A stretch of 64,000 bases of DNA from an uncultured Alphaproteobacteria bacterium (GTDB taxonomy: Bacteria > Pseudomonadota > Alphaproteobacteria > Methylaequorales > Methylaequoraceae). The notes below the pieces were generated by a model. That model was not told the origin of the DNA and did no database searches. It was given only the letters and a program-made list of their open reading frames with translations. The stretch is taken from the NCBI GenBank assembly GCA_902617375.1, contig CACMWI010000001.1:1-64000 (forward strand), written 5' to 3'. Positions within the stretch are counted from its first letter, which is position 1, and every line of letters starts with the position of its first letter. Below are positions 38,019 to 46,312 of the stretch, one piece after another. Position numbers and translations under genes: made by a program.

Positions 38019-39101
38019 ATTTTATTAATCGCAGTATCTTGCGAAGATTTAGCTAAAATATTTTTTAGACTTAATTATAATGTTTACGCTGTCTGTAAAT
38101 ATAAAAGTCTAAACCTAGAAAAATATTGTTATAAAATATTACAAGCTGACTTTCATGAATATAAAAAAATTTCTAATTTTATTAATTTAATCAAAAACAA
38201 TGAAGACCTAGAATTTATAATTGGTTCTGGGTTTTCTGAATCTCTAGAAAAAGAATTGCCTCTTAACCTCAGCTTGAACAAAGGTAATAACATTTATTTA
38301 CATAGACAAATTAAATCAAAAAAATTTTTTTTAGATTTAAAGAAAAATAAAATATGTATACCTCATTGGACATTAAAAAAAGATATTTCATCAAATTACC
38401 TGGTTAAAGATTTTAAATCTTTTGGAGGTAACATGATCAATAATTACATGAAAAAAATAAAATTAAATAAAACTCAATATTTTCAAAAAATAATTAAAGG
38501 TGAACATATTTCAATACAATTTTATAGCAAGGATCTTGACATTAAAATTTTATCGATATGTAAACAGCTTTTTAGAAAAGACCATTGCAATCCATTTATA
38601 ATTGAATCTATCGTGTCAAAGAAATTTAAAAGGACTATAATTAATAAATTACATAAAATTTGTCTAACGATAAGTCGTTTCTATAACTTAAATGGTATTA
38701 ATAATTTGGACTTAATTTTAGAATTTAAAACGAAAAAATTGTTCGTAATTGAACTTAATGCTCGACCAGGTTTGAGCACTAATATGATTTACTCAAAACA
38801 CAAAACAATTTTTAAAAAATCTTTTGAAAAAGAAAAGTTTGAAAATCCAAGTTTTTTTTTTGGAACTCACATAATTTATAGTGATAAAAAACTAACATTA
38901 AATAAGAAACAATATGAATATATTAAAAATATTCAATTTAGTAATAATTTCTCTGAGCTCCCTCGTGAGAATGAGATTATTGAAAAGGACGAACCCATTT
39001 GCCTTGTTCATTGCAAATCAAAGAAATTTAAAATTCTAAGAGATAAATTAAAAAAAATATCGTATAAATTTATTAGAAATCTTGAGCTTACAGATGGTTA
39101 A
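38019..39101 (+). CDS. ATP-grasp protein of H4MPT synthesis (Orf17-like), no canonical start codon
   Basis: The downstream part has ATP-grasp features, including LKIKGEHIS-type basic residues, and the C-terminal LFVIELNARPGLSTNMIY that binds metal and ATP. It resembles the COG2232-type carboligases encoded in methylotroph H4MPT clusters. A TTG at 38256 would give 281 residues. The same frame is open upstream to the mtdB stop and encodes ILLIAVSCEDLAKIFFRLNY, which looks like the true N-terminal pre-grasp domain (about 360 residues in total). No ATG, GTG or TTG exists in that extension; ATT at 38019, right after a run of eleven A, is the best candidate. The frame overlaps mch by 8 nt. Substrate is unknown. 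Confidence 0.7.
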   Translation: MLLIAVSCEDLAKIFFRLNYNVYAVCKYKSLNLEKYCYKILQADFHEYKKISNFINLIKNNEDLEFIIGSGFSESLEKELPLNLSLNKGNNIYLHRQIKSKKFFLDLKKNKICIPHWTLKKDISSNYLVKDFKSFGGNMINNYMKKIKLNKTQYFQKIIKGEHISIQFYSKDLDIKILSICKQLFRKDHCNPFIIESIVSKKFKRTIINKLHKICLTISRFYNLNGINNLDLILEFKTKKLFVIELNARPGLSTNMIYSKHKTIFKKSFEKEKFENPSFFFGTHIIYSDKKLTLNKKQYEYIKNIQFSNNFSELPRENEIIEKDEPICLVHCKSKKFKILRDKLKKISYKFIRNLELTDG

Positions 39102-40047
39102 ATATAGTATTAATAAACATTCTAATTTTCTACTAGACAATCTAATCAAAAACGCAGATGGTCTTGGCTTAATTATCAAAAAGGGGCCCGTTAATTCGAT
39201 AATTGTTGATGCTGGCATTGACACCTATGGAAGTATTGAAGCTGGAATAAAAATTTCAGAAATTTGTCTTGGTGGTTTAGGGAAGGTGAGTGTTACACCT
39301 TCATTTGAAACAAAATCTTCATTTAATAATATTTCAGTGCATGCTTCAAACCCAGTATTGGCGTGTTTAGGGTCTCAATATGCTGGTTGGAGCTTAAGTC
39401 ATAAAGATTTCTTTTCTCTAGGGTCGGGACCAGCCAGATCATTGGCACAAAAAGAAGAAATCTTCTCTAAGTTAAAGTATACTGATAAAAGTTCTGCAAC
39501 CTCAATAGTTCTTGAAGTCGATAAGATCCCGCCAGATGAAATTGTAAAAAAAGTTTCTTTTGATTGTAATGTTCCAGCAGAGGAAATAACTTTTATTTTA
39601 ACACCAACTACCTCTATTTGTGGAACCATTCAAATAGTCTCTAGAGTTTTAGAGGTGGCAATTCACAAAATACATGAACTAAATTATCCTCTTGAAAAGA
39701 TTTTATTTGGCATTGCCACTGCGCCATTACCTCCTGTTGCACGTGACTTTATTTCAGGGATGGGAAGAACAAATGACGCTATAATTTATGGAGGCAGAGT
39801 TTATCTTTGCATAGACGATGATGATGATGAAATAAAAAAATTAGCGAAAAATCTTCCAAGTTTTAATTCAAAAGACTATGGAAAACCTTTTAAACAAATT
39901 TTCTTGGATTATGAAAAAGATTTTTATAAAATTGACGGATCTTTATTCAGTCCAGCGACAGTTTTATTAAACTCAAAGAAATCTGGTCAATCGTACTCGT
40001 CTGGTGAAGTTAGTCTTGAGCTAGTTGAACAATCGTTTAAATCATAA
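39094..40047 (+). CDS. mch: Methenyl-H4MPT cyclohydrolase
   Basis: It hydrolyses methenyl-H4MPT to 5-formyl-H4MPT. From ATG 39094 the protein is 317 residues. Segments VDAGIDTYGSIEAGIKISEICLGGLGKV near residue 40, LGSQYAGWSLS, FSLGSGPARSLA, LTPTTSICGTIQIVSRVLEVAIHK and PPVARDFISGMGRTNDAIIYGG are typical. A TTG at 39082 would add four residues, but the ATG matches the usual start and sits in an ATGGTTAA overlap with the previous stop. The next gene starts 1 nt after the stop. Confidence 0.96.
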   Translation: MVKYSINKHSNFLLDNLIKNADGLGLIIKKGPVNSIIVDAGIDTYGSIEAGIKISEICLGGLGKVSVTPSFETKSSFNNISVHASNPVLACLGSQYAGWSLSHKDFFSLGSGPARSLAQKEEIFSKLKYTDKSSATSIVLEVDKIPPDEIVKKVSFDCNVPAEEITFILTPTTSICGTIQIVSRVLEVAIHKIHELNYPLEKILFGIATAPLPPVARDFISGMGRTNDAIIYGGRVYLCIDDDDDEIKKLAKNLPSFNSKDYGKPFKQIFLDYEKDFYKIDGSLFSPATVLLNSKKSGQSYSSGEVSLELVEQSFKS

Positions 40048-40048
40048 T

Positions 40049-40900
40049 ATGCTTTCTATAGCAATCATTGGTGATTTACATGATTGGCATAGTCAACAAA
40101 TAGAATCTAGTTTAAAAAAGAGAGGTTGTAGAGTTATAAAATTTAAATTTGATGAACTTCAAGCAAACTTTCAAAGAGGTAAATTTTTTCTTAATCCGGA
40201 ACTAAAAAAAGTAAAAGGCGTTTGGTTAAGATTTATCAACAACGGAACATTAGAGGAGATAACAACAAAATTAACTTTTCTCCATCTTTTAGAAAAAATC
40301 GGTGTTTACATTCATAATTCTCCTAAAACAATTGAAATGACCGTTGATAAAGTAAGAACAACTGGGCTTTTAGAAATAGCTTCTATAAATTCTCCAAATA
40401 CGTTGGTAAAGATTGGAAAAATTAAAAAGTTTAAAAAAAAAAATTATTTGCTAAAACCAATTTTTGGATCACAGGGAAAAAACATTTCTTTCATAAAAAA
40501 TAAATTAAACTTAAGTAAAACTAAACCAATAGGAAATGTTTCTTATCTTCAAGATTTTATTGGGGATTTAAACCAAAAAAAACACTGGGATGTTAGAGTC
40601 TTAGTTAGTAATCATAAACATGTAACAAGTATGAAAAGGTCTTCAAAAAAGATTTTAACAAATGCTTATCAAGGAGCGGTGTTAGAAAAATTCGCTATCA
40701 CTGACGAAGTTAAAAAAATGTGTATTAAAGTTTCAAAACTTTTCAAACTAGGTTATGGAGGAATTGATATAAAAAAAAATAAGGGAAAATATTATGTTTT
40801 AGAAGTAAATAGTATTCCATCCTGGAAAGCTATCCAAAAGATAAGTCAGAAAAATATCACAGAAGTCCTAGTAAGTGATTTTCTAAAAGTATTAGAGTAA
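40049..40900 (+). CDS. RimK-like ATP-grasp ligase of the H4MPT cluster (Orf7-like)
   Basis: A 283-residue ATP-grasp protein with start ATG at 40049 (a TTG at 40025 inside mch is rejected). The N-terminus IAIIGDLHDWHSQQIESSLKKRG is a pre-grasp domain. YLLKPIFGSQGKNISFI near residue 138 is the ATP-binding loop, and the end has YGGIDIKKNKGKYYVLEVNSIPSWKAIQ with the acidic and Asn metal ligands. RimK/MptN-family ligases add amino acids such as glutamate to cofactors; homologues in methylotroph H4MPT clusters have that presumed role. The exact reaction here is unknown. Confidence 0.8.
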   Translation: MLSIAIIGDLHDWHSQQIESSLKKRGCRVIKFKFDELQANFQRGKFFLNPELKKVKGVWLRFINNGTLEEITTKLTFLHLLEKIGVYIHNSPKTIEMTVDKVRTTGLLEIASINSPNTLVKIGKIKKFKKKNYLLKPIFGSQGKNISFIKNKLNLSKTKPIGNVSYLQDFIGDLNQKKHWDVRVLVSNHKHVTSMKRSSKKILTNAYQGAVLEKFAITDEVKKMCIKVSKLFKLGYGGIDIKKNKGKYYVLEVNSIPSWKAIQKISQKNITEVLVSDFLKVLE

Positions 40901-40902
40901 CA

Positions 40903-41742
40903 ATGAATTCACAAATTCTAAAAAAAATATACTACCAGACCTGCTGTTACGAATTAAAAGTATTTAAGCCTGGAAATCACAGTATTTACTCAAAAATTTA
41001 CGGAATGAATGAATTGAAATTTAAATATGCAGCCAAAATTTCGTCAAATTTTTTAGCAAATAAAAAACTATCCTTTGGAGAATCTATATTCCTGTCAGCT
41101 AAAAAATGTAAAATTGCACTTAATTCAAACTATAATTTAGGAATAATAATTTTATGTGCTCCAATTTTGAGAGTTTTTAGCGACGGTTTTAAAAATTTTA
41201 AACAAAGATTAAATTATTTTTTAAATTCAATTTCAGAAAAAGATGGAGAACAAATTTTTAATGCAATAAAATTAGTTGAACCAGGAGGAATAAAAAACTA
41301 CAAAGGTGCTGGTAATGTTTTTGTATCCTCAAAACTTAACTTTAATGAAATCATGAGAATTGGATCTAATTGGGACAGAATATCAAAATGTTATATTGAT
41401 AATTATAAAGAAATTTTTGATTTTGGACTTCCATTACTCGAATCAACCAAGCAAAAAACATCCCAAGAAATAGCTACTGAAATCTTGTATATTAATTATT
41501 TATCCAACTCTTTAGACAGTCATTTAAAAAGAAAATTTGGTAAGGAAAAAGCACAAATAGTAATGAAAAAAGCTCAAATTCTAAAAAAAAAAATAAAAAT
41601 TTTGAAAAACAATAGAATTTTATTGAAAGATTTAGATCGTTACTTAAAAAAATTTCATCTTAATCCAGGGACTTGTGCTGATTTAACTGTTACAACCTTG
41701 CTAATAGACAAAATTAGAGATATATTCAAATTTTCATTATAA
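40903..41742 (+). CDS. CitG-family protein of the H4MPT cluster (Orf5-like)
   Basis: A 279-residue helical protein related to triphosphoribosyl-dephospho-CoA synthase (CitG). It has the N-terminal ELKVFKPGNHSIYSK (family KPGNVS), the NLGIIILCAPILRV segment near residue 80, LVEPGGIKNYKGAGNV in the middle, and the C-terminal FHLNPGTCADLTVTTLL. CitG-like proteins are standard members of bacterial H4MPT clusters, where their substrate is thought to be a cofactor precursor. It starts 2 nt after the RimK-like gene and is followed by fae after 42 nt. Confidence 0.82.
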   Translation: MNSQILKKIYYQTCCYELKVFKPGNHSIYSKIYGMNELKFKYAAKISSNFLANKKLSFGESIFLSAKKCKIALNSNYNLGIIILCAPILRVFSDGFKNFKQRLNYFLNSISEKDGEQIFNAIKLVEPGGIKNYKGAGNVFVSSKLNFNEIMRIGSNWDRISKCYIDNYKEIFDFGLPLLESTKQKTSQEIATEILYINYLSNSLDSHLKRKFGKEKAQIVMKKAQILKKKIKILKNNRILLKDLDRYLKKFHLNPGTCADLTVTTLLIDKIRDIFKFSL

Positions 41743-41784
41743 TAATTTATATTGAAATTATAGTAATCTCTAAAAGGAGGAAAT

Positions 41785-42294
41785 ATGGCAAAAATCACAA
41801 AAATGCTAGTCGGCGAGTCACTCGTAGGTGATGGAAACGAAGTAGCTCACATAGACTTAATAATTGGTCCAAGAGGTACTCCAGCTGAAACTGCGTTTGC
41901 AAATAGCTTAACTAACAACAAAGACGGTTTTACAGCACTACTTGCTGTTGTCGCACCGAATTTAATGACGAAGCCTGCAACTTGTATGTTTAACAAAGTA
42001 ACTATCAAGGGTGCAAAGCAAGCAGTCCAAATGTTTGGTCCAGCTCAACACGGAGTTGCAAAAGCAGTTATGGATTGTGTGGCTGAAGGCACAATCCCAG
42101 CAGACGAAGCTGATGATTTATTTATTTCAGTTGGTGTATTTATTCACTGGTTAGCTGAAGATGATAAAAAGATTCAAGAATATAATTATCAGGCTACTAA
42201 AGAATCAATTGAAAGAGCTGTTGCTGGCGAACCAAAAGCCAAGGATGTTGTTTCTGAAAAAGATTCTGCAGAACATCCTTTTGCAGCAAAATGA
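41785..42294 (+). CDS. fae: Formaldehyde-activating enzyme (Fae)
   Basis: It couples formaldehyde to H4MPT, giving methylene-H4MPT, and is the entry point of the pathway. The 169-residue protein shows the family start [26 protein letters not shown], with the conserved His22, then [13 protein letters not shown] and [34 protein letters not shown] near-perfect ribosome-binding site (AAAAGGAGGAAAT) and more GC-rich, optimised codons than the neighbours point to high expression. The preceding 42-nt gap may hold its own promoter, but no clear hexamers are seen. Confidence 0.98.
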   Translation: MAKITKMLVGESLVGDGNEVAHIDLIIGPRGTPAETAFANSLTNNKDGFTALLAVVAPNLMTKPATCMFNKVTIKGAKQAVQMFGPAQHGVAKAVMDCVAEGTIPADEADDLFISVGVFIHWLAEDDKKIQEYNYQATKESIERAVAGEPKAKDVVSEKDSAEHPFAAK

Positions 42295-42306
42295 GATTCA
42301 TCCAAC

Positions 42307-42378
42307 ATGAAGCCATCAGGCAAAGCTAATGGTGGCGGATGGCTTTCAAGGTTGTTCTCTTTTTTTAAAAGTAAGTAA
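42307..42378 (+). CDS. 23-residue peptide ORF directly after fae
   Basis: An ATG 12 nt after the fae stop opens a 23-codon frame ending in TAA. The peptide has a Gly- and Lys-containing start (MKPSGKANGGG) and a hydrophobic-cationic end (WLSRLFSFFKSK) that could form an amphipathic helix. A stem-loop follows 3 nt after the stop. No clear Shine-Dalgarno sequence precedes it, so translation would depend on fae. I do not recognise a family; it could be a chance frame. Confidence 0.4.
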   Translation: MKPSGKANGGGWLSRLFSFFKSK

Positions 42379-42381
42379 ATT

Positions 42382-42406
42382 CTAGGGACTCACAAACCGT
42401 CCCTAG
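42382..42406. terminator. Stem-loop after the fae region
   Basis: CTAGGGAC, 9-nt loop TCACAAACC, GTCCCTAG: a perfect 8-bp stem between fae and the convergent HisA-like gene, whose stop codon (42390-42392) lies in the loop. It lacks a T-run on either side, so it may act as an mRNA 3-prime stabiliser or a weak terminator for both genes. Confidence 0.55.
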
Positions 42407-43076
42407 ACAACCTCTTGTGAAGTAATGTTGATGATATAACGTTGCGAAACCCAAGCTTCAACAATTGTTGTATTTCCTTGTCCGTTTTTACACCACCAGC
42501 TAGAGATAATCTGTGGCACGATAATTTTTTGTTGAGGTTTCTTATAAATTTCATATCCACCCCCCTTCCACCAACCTTTCTTACGAACATCAAAATAATA
42601 TCCATTGGGTGTTTTTGTCTTCCAAGTTTCCTTATCCAAATTGATTCCCTTCCATTAAAATCAATAGATATTTTGCACTTTTTAATAGATTCAAAACATT
42701 TAAAATTGAAATTCTTTATAGTTTCTGTACCTAAAACTAATTCATAATTATTCAAATTTTTCTCAATTTTTTTTTTGTGATAACTATAGACATTTTTTGG
42801 ATAATCAAATCCAGCGTCTATCCAAAAAAAAAGTTCAGAAAAAATTCGAAGAATTTTTTCAATAATAACATCGTTGTTACCAATTTTTCTTATTGCGTCA
42901 AGGTCAGCTATATAAATTCTTTTTAAATTTATCTTTTCTTGAAAACTTCGTATTAGTTTGATGGGATTTGAAAAGTCTTCGTTATTAATATGTAACGGCT
43001 TGTAGTTACTTCTTATTCCCGCATATGCTTTTACAGCTTTACCATTTACAATATCAACTGCTAATATAACACTCAT
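42390..43076 (-). CDS. HisA-related TIM-barrel protein of the H4MPT cluster
   Basis: A 228-residue protein similar to phosphoribosylformimino-AICAR-phosphate isomerase: N-terminal ILAVDIVNGKAVKAYAGIRSNYKPL, then LKRIYIADLDAIRKIGNND, WIDAGFDYPKNVY, ELVLGTETIKN and the phosphate-binding HRLSLAGGVKTDKEI. It lacks the second, HisA-type phosphate signature in full, and no his genes are nearby. HisA-like (COG1411-type) genes are known in archaeal-type C1 clusters, with no proven role. It is divergent from the next gene with 12 nt between starts and convergent with fae. Confidence 0.72.
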   Translation of the reverse strand: MSVILAVDIVNGKAVKAYAGIRSNYKPLHINNEDFSNPIKLIRSFQEKINLKRIYIADLDAIRKIGNNDVIIEKILRIFSELFFWIDAGFDYPKNVYSYHKKKIEKNLNNYELVLGTETIKNFNFKCFESIKKCKISIDFNGRESIWIRKLGRQKHPMDIILMFVRKVGGRGVDMKFIRNLNKKLSCHRLSLAGGVKTDKEIQQLLKLGFRNVISSTLLHKRLSRDGL

Positions 43077-43088
43077 TATATTTAACTT

Positions 43089-44045
43089 ATGAAAAAACTA
43101 ATTTTACTTGAGTACTTTACTTCACAGTCTTCAATATTAAAAAATAGAGATAAAGGAATTTTTAGAGAAGCGCTAAATCTCGCAAATTCAATTATTAGAA
43201 ATTTTATAAAAAGTCGTGACATTGAAAAAATCTATGTGATTAGAAATAAAAACTTAAAAACAATTGAATCGGACAAAGTAAAAACTTACTTTACCAATCC
43301 TGAAATATCTTACACTGATATTTTAAATAGATTCAAGAAGAAAAGTGAAGTTATTATAATCGCACCTGAAACAAATAATCTTTCTTCAAAAATCTACTCT
43401 CATGTTTCGCGAAATCATGTGGTATTAGGCCCGAGTATTTCTTCTTTAAATACATTTTCTTCTAAAACCAAAATGCTAATGAAGTTGAGGAGATTAAATT
43501 TACCTATTGTCGAAAATTACAATTTGGATCTTAACTATAAAGGAAAAATTATTTGCAAGCCAGACACTAGTGCAGGTTCAGAAAATACATTTGTTACAAA
43601 CAAGAATAATTACGAAAAAAAAAAAGGATATCTTGTTCAAAAATTTTATAATGGAAAAAAAGGAAGTTTTCTTATGTTATGTAAAAACGGTAAATCAAAA
43701 GTAATTTGTTGCAATGAACAATTATTAAATTTAAAAAAAGAAAAAATCCAACAAGTCGGCTGTATTATGGGAGGGTTAGAAAAGCATCGAAATGAAATTG
43801 AAATAATAGCAAATAGAATATCCAAAAATTTTAAAGGTCTTTTTGGAATTGTCGGTGTTGATATAGTGATAGAAAACAAAAAATGGCTAATAATAGAAAT
43901 TAATCCAAGGTTCACAAGTGCCTACAGTGGACTTAACAAATCCTACAGTTCATTGACAATTAAAGATATTACAGATTTCTACGTTCATAAAAAATTAAAT
44001 GACACGCAACCCATATTTTTGAAAAAATACGAGTATTATTTTTAA
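43089..44045 (+). CDS. MfnD-like ATP-grasp ligase (Orf20-like)
   Basis: A 318-residue ATP-grasp protein. It starts LILLEYFTSQSS, has VVLGPSISSLNTFSSKTKMLMKLRRLNLP near residue 115, KIICKPDTSAGSENTFV as the ATP-binding loop, the C-terminal GLFGIVGVDIVIENKKWLIIEINPRFTSAYSGL, and RILE-type spacing of the COG1821 family. In methanogens MfnD joins tyramine and glutamate in methanofuran synthesis. The bacterial homologue probably acts in methylofuran assembly, with tyrosine or tyramine as acceptor. It overlaps the next gene by 1 nt. Confidence 0.82.
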   Translation: MKKLILLEYFTSQSSILKNRDKGIFREALNLANSIIRNFIKSRDIEKIYVIRNKNLKTIESDKVKTYFTNPEISYTDILNRFKKKSEVIIIAPETNNLSSKIYSHVSRNHVVLGPSISSLNTFSSKTKMLMKLRRLNLPIVENYNLDLNYKGKIICKPDTSAGSENTFVTNKNNYEKKKGYLVQKFYNGKKGSFLMLCKNGKSKVICCNEQLLNLKKEKIQQVGCIMGGLEKHRNEIEIIANRISKNFKGLFGIVGVDIVIENKKWLIIEINPRFTSAYSGLNKSYSSLTIKDITDFYVHKKLNDTQPIFLKKYEYYF

Positions 44046-45067
44046 TGCTTAAAATTTCACACTTAGGAATAGATATTGGTGGTGCACACTTAAAAGTTAT
44101 TGGTGTCGATAAAAGGAACAAGGTGATATTTGTTGATTATATAAGTTGCGCGATATGGGAAGGAATAGAAAAACTCCAAGCAAAGATCCGGAATATAAAT
44201 AATATAATAAATAATAATTCAGTTATATGTGGAATTACCATGTCTGGTGAGATGTGTGATAATTTTAAAAACAGACTTACAGGTGCAAAAATCCTAATCA
44301 AGGAATGTAATAAACTCCGATTTAACAATTTTTTTTACGTTAGCTCTAAAGAGGTTTTTACAAAAAAACCAAACTATAAACACCTTATTTCACTTAATTG
44401 GCACAGTATTGGCAGATTTTTAGAAAGTAAAATTGAAAGCTGCATTGCCATAGATTTTGGCTCAACAACCACGGATTTTATATGTATTAAAAACAATAAA
44501 ATCGTTAATAGATTTTCAGATGATTATTCGAGAATAAATAATGCTGAGCTTTTATACACAGGTTTTACAAGAACTCCTATATTTGGTGTAACGAACCAAA
44601 TAGATTATAAAAAAAAAAAACTAAAAATTATTCCGGAATTTTTCTCAAATACATCAGATATTTATAGAGTTTTAGGTAGATTAGATAAAAAAATTGATCT
44701 GGATGATACTGCTGACAAATCTAGAAAAAACATGGCTCAGAGTCTAATTAGATTATCAAGGAGTTTTGGATTTGATTACAAATCAAAAAATTTAAAAAAA
44801 CTTAAAATAATTTCACAACAAATCTCATCCATTCAATTAAACCAAATTTTTCAAATAACATTAGAACTTCAAAAAAAATTTTTATTGAAAAAACAACCTG
44901 TTGTTATTTCAGGCATTGGTCAAGATGTTCTATATAATTATTTTAAAAAAAAAAAATTAGAAACCTTTTACTTTAAACAATTTTTAAATAAATCAAGACT
45001 TATAAAGGAGGCCTCCTTTCACGCTCCTGCAGTTTCGATTGCTTTATTATTACAAAGATTAAAATAA
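44045..45067 (+). CDS. MfnF-like protein, ASKHA/hydantoinase A fold (Orf19-like)
   Basis: A 340-residue protein with a sugar kinase/Hsp70-like fold. It has the N-terminal phosphate loop LGIDIGGAHLKVIGVDKR, GITMSGEMCDNF, a second phosphate loop CIAIDFGSTTTDFICI near residue 136, and a C-terminal AGxGxxxL-type loop VVISGIGQDVLYNYF. This matches the family annotated as H4MPT-linked C1 transfer pathway protein (COG1548), to which archaeal MfnF, which builds the furan-tyramine ether of methanofuran, belongs. The last 49 nt overlap the convergent mfnB-like gene. Confidence 0.83.
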   Translation: MLKISHLGIDIGGAHLKVIGVDKRNKVIFVDYISCAIWEGIEKLQAKIRNINNIINNNSVICGITMSGEMCDNFKNRLTGAKILIKECNKLRFNNFFYVSSKEVFTKKPNYKHLISLNWHSIGRFLESKIESCIAIDFGSTTTDFICIKNNKIVNRFSDDYSRINNAELLYTGFTRTPIFGVTNQIDYKKKKLKIIPEFFSNTSDIYRVLGRLDKKIDLDDTADKSRKNMAQSLIRLSRSFGFDYKSKNLKKLKIISQQISSIQLNQIFQITLELQKKFLLKKQPVVISGIGQDVLYNYFKKKKLETFYFKQFLNKSRLIKEASFHAPAVSIALLLQRLK

Positions 45068-45774
45068 CGTGATATTTTCTTTAATTTTCTAGTATCAACC
45101 TCAGACATTCTTTTGTTAAATTTACAAATTGCAGACCTAAACCCAAGGATATTTGGTTTAAGCTTCATCATTACGGGAATGTGAGTTTCTTTTAAAGAGC
45201 CAGCCAGACCAATTTTTATGTCAAACTTTTTACATTTAGAAATGAATTTATCTAGATTAGAAATATTACAAAATGATAAAAGGTCACCATTATTTTTGTT
45301 ATATGTATCTAACATTATATATTTGATTCCACATGCATCAAATAAATCTAACTTTTTATATACTAAATTAAAGTGATCTGAAATGTCGACAAATACAACA
45401 CATACCAATTTTGTTTTAAACTTTCTTTCTTCTAAACATTTTATTTTATCAAATAAGTTTTTAATATTCATAGATAGCAAACCAAACTTTATATAATCTA
45501 AATTTAACTTATCAAATTGTTTTAATTTAATCAGAAATTTCTCATTAATAAAAATATCACCTAAAGTTGCCGAAATCTGAATTTGATTTTTAAATCTTAA
45601 TATTACTTTTTTTATATCTTGTAAATCCCATGCGCCTATGGAACCATTTAGAGGATCTTTTAAATCAAGAATATCTACATTATTGATAATTTCCTCAGAA
45701 AGTTCATCAAGTTTTCTTAAGCTAATCAGCAAATTAGTTCTAACTGACATGTTTTTATACTCACCTAGTTTCAT
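45019..45774 (-). CDS. mfnB: (5-formylfuran-3-yl)methyl phosphate synthase, MfnB-like (Orf9-like)
   Basis: It makes the furan ring precursor of methanofuran from two glyceraldehyde-3-phosphate molecules. The 251-residue TIM barrel has DILDLKDPLNGSIGAWDLQDIKKV near residue 33, with the catalytic Lys in LKDP. It also has ISATLGDI, FIKFGL-type YIKFGLLSMNI, YIMLDTYNKNNGDLLSF, and the end KIGLAGSL...ILGFRSAICK. ATG codons at 45774 and 45750 are both possible; the first overlaps the DUF447 gene by 14 nt. Its 3-prime end overlaps the convergent MfnF-like gene by 49 nt. Confidence 0.85.
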   Translation of the reverse strand: MKLGEYKNMSVRTNLLISLRKLDELSEEIINNVDILDLKDPLNGSIGAWDLQDIKKVILRFKNQIQISATLGDIFINEKFLIKLKQFDKLNLDYIKFGLLSMNIKNLFDKIKCLEERKFKTKLVCVVFVDISDHFNLVYKKLDLFDACGIKYIMLDTYNKNNGDLLSFCNISNLDKFISKCKKFDIKIGLAGSLKETHIPVMMKLKPNILGFRSAICKFNKRMSEVDTRKLKKISRYFNLCNNKAIETAGA

Positions 45775-46312
45775 TTAAAATAAATTTACTTATTAGATTC
45801 CAACTTTTTCTTTCTTTAATTCCAGCTGTTTTTTCAATAGAATTTTTTAAGCCTTCCAATTCTTTTAATATTTGCTTTTTCTTTAAAATTTTTACCCTCG
45901 AAGCTAAAATACATGCTTCAATCAAAGAGTTTCTTGCTCTGTTAAAGCCCTCAAATCGCTTGTGTTCTTCTTGATTTATGATCTTACATTTGAAAATTGG
46001 TCTTACTTTATTTTCTTTGACGGATTCAACAACAACCTCATCATGCGCCAAAGCATCTTTTAAAAAATAACTATTAATTTTTGAACATTTTTTTTTCTGA
46101 AAGTTCTTCTTTCCTAATAAACAATTTACGAAAAAAGTAGCATCATCAGTATAATTAATGGATGCATTACCTGTGGCTCTAAGGTTATTCAGTGTAGTTG
46201 AAGGAATATAGGGTGAAATTAATATGTAATTTTTATTTTTTTTTATTCCAAAAGGTGCAAAATTAACATTTCCTTGATTATTCTTTGTACAAATTATTGT
46301 TTCAATAATCAT
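45761..46312 (-). CDS. DUF447 flavin-binding-fold protein (Orf22-like)
   Basis: A 183-residue protein of the DUF447 family. It has the N-terminal IIETIICTKNNQGNVNFAPFGI, NYTDDATFFVNCLLGK in the middle, and FEGFNRARNSLIEACILASRVKIL near residue 120. DUF447 proteins have a split-barrel flavin-binding fold and occur in methanogens and H4MPT-using methylotrophs; the reaction is unknown. It overlaps the pteroate-synthase-like gene by 4 nt and mfnB by 14 nt on the same strand. Confidence 0.82.
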   Translation of the reverse strand: MIIETIICTKNNQGNVNFAPFGIKKNKNYILISPYIPSTTLNNLRATGNASINYTDDATFFVNCLLGKKNFQKKKCSKINSYFLKDALAHDEVVVESVKENKVRPIFKCKIINQEEHKRFEGFNRARNSLIEACILASRVKILKKKQILKELEGLKNSIEKTAGIKERKSWNLISKFILNETR

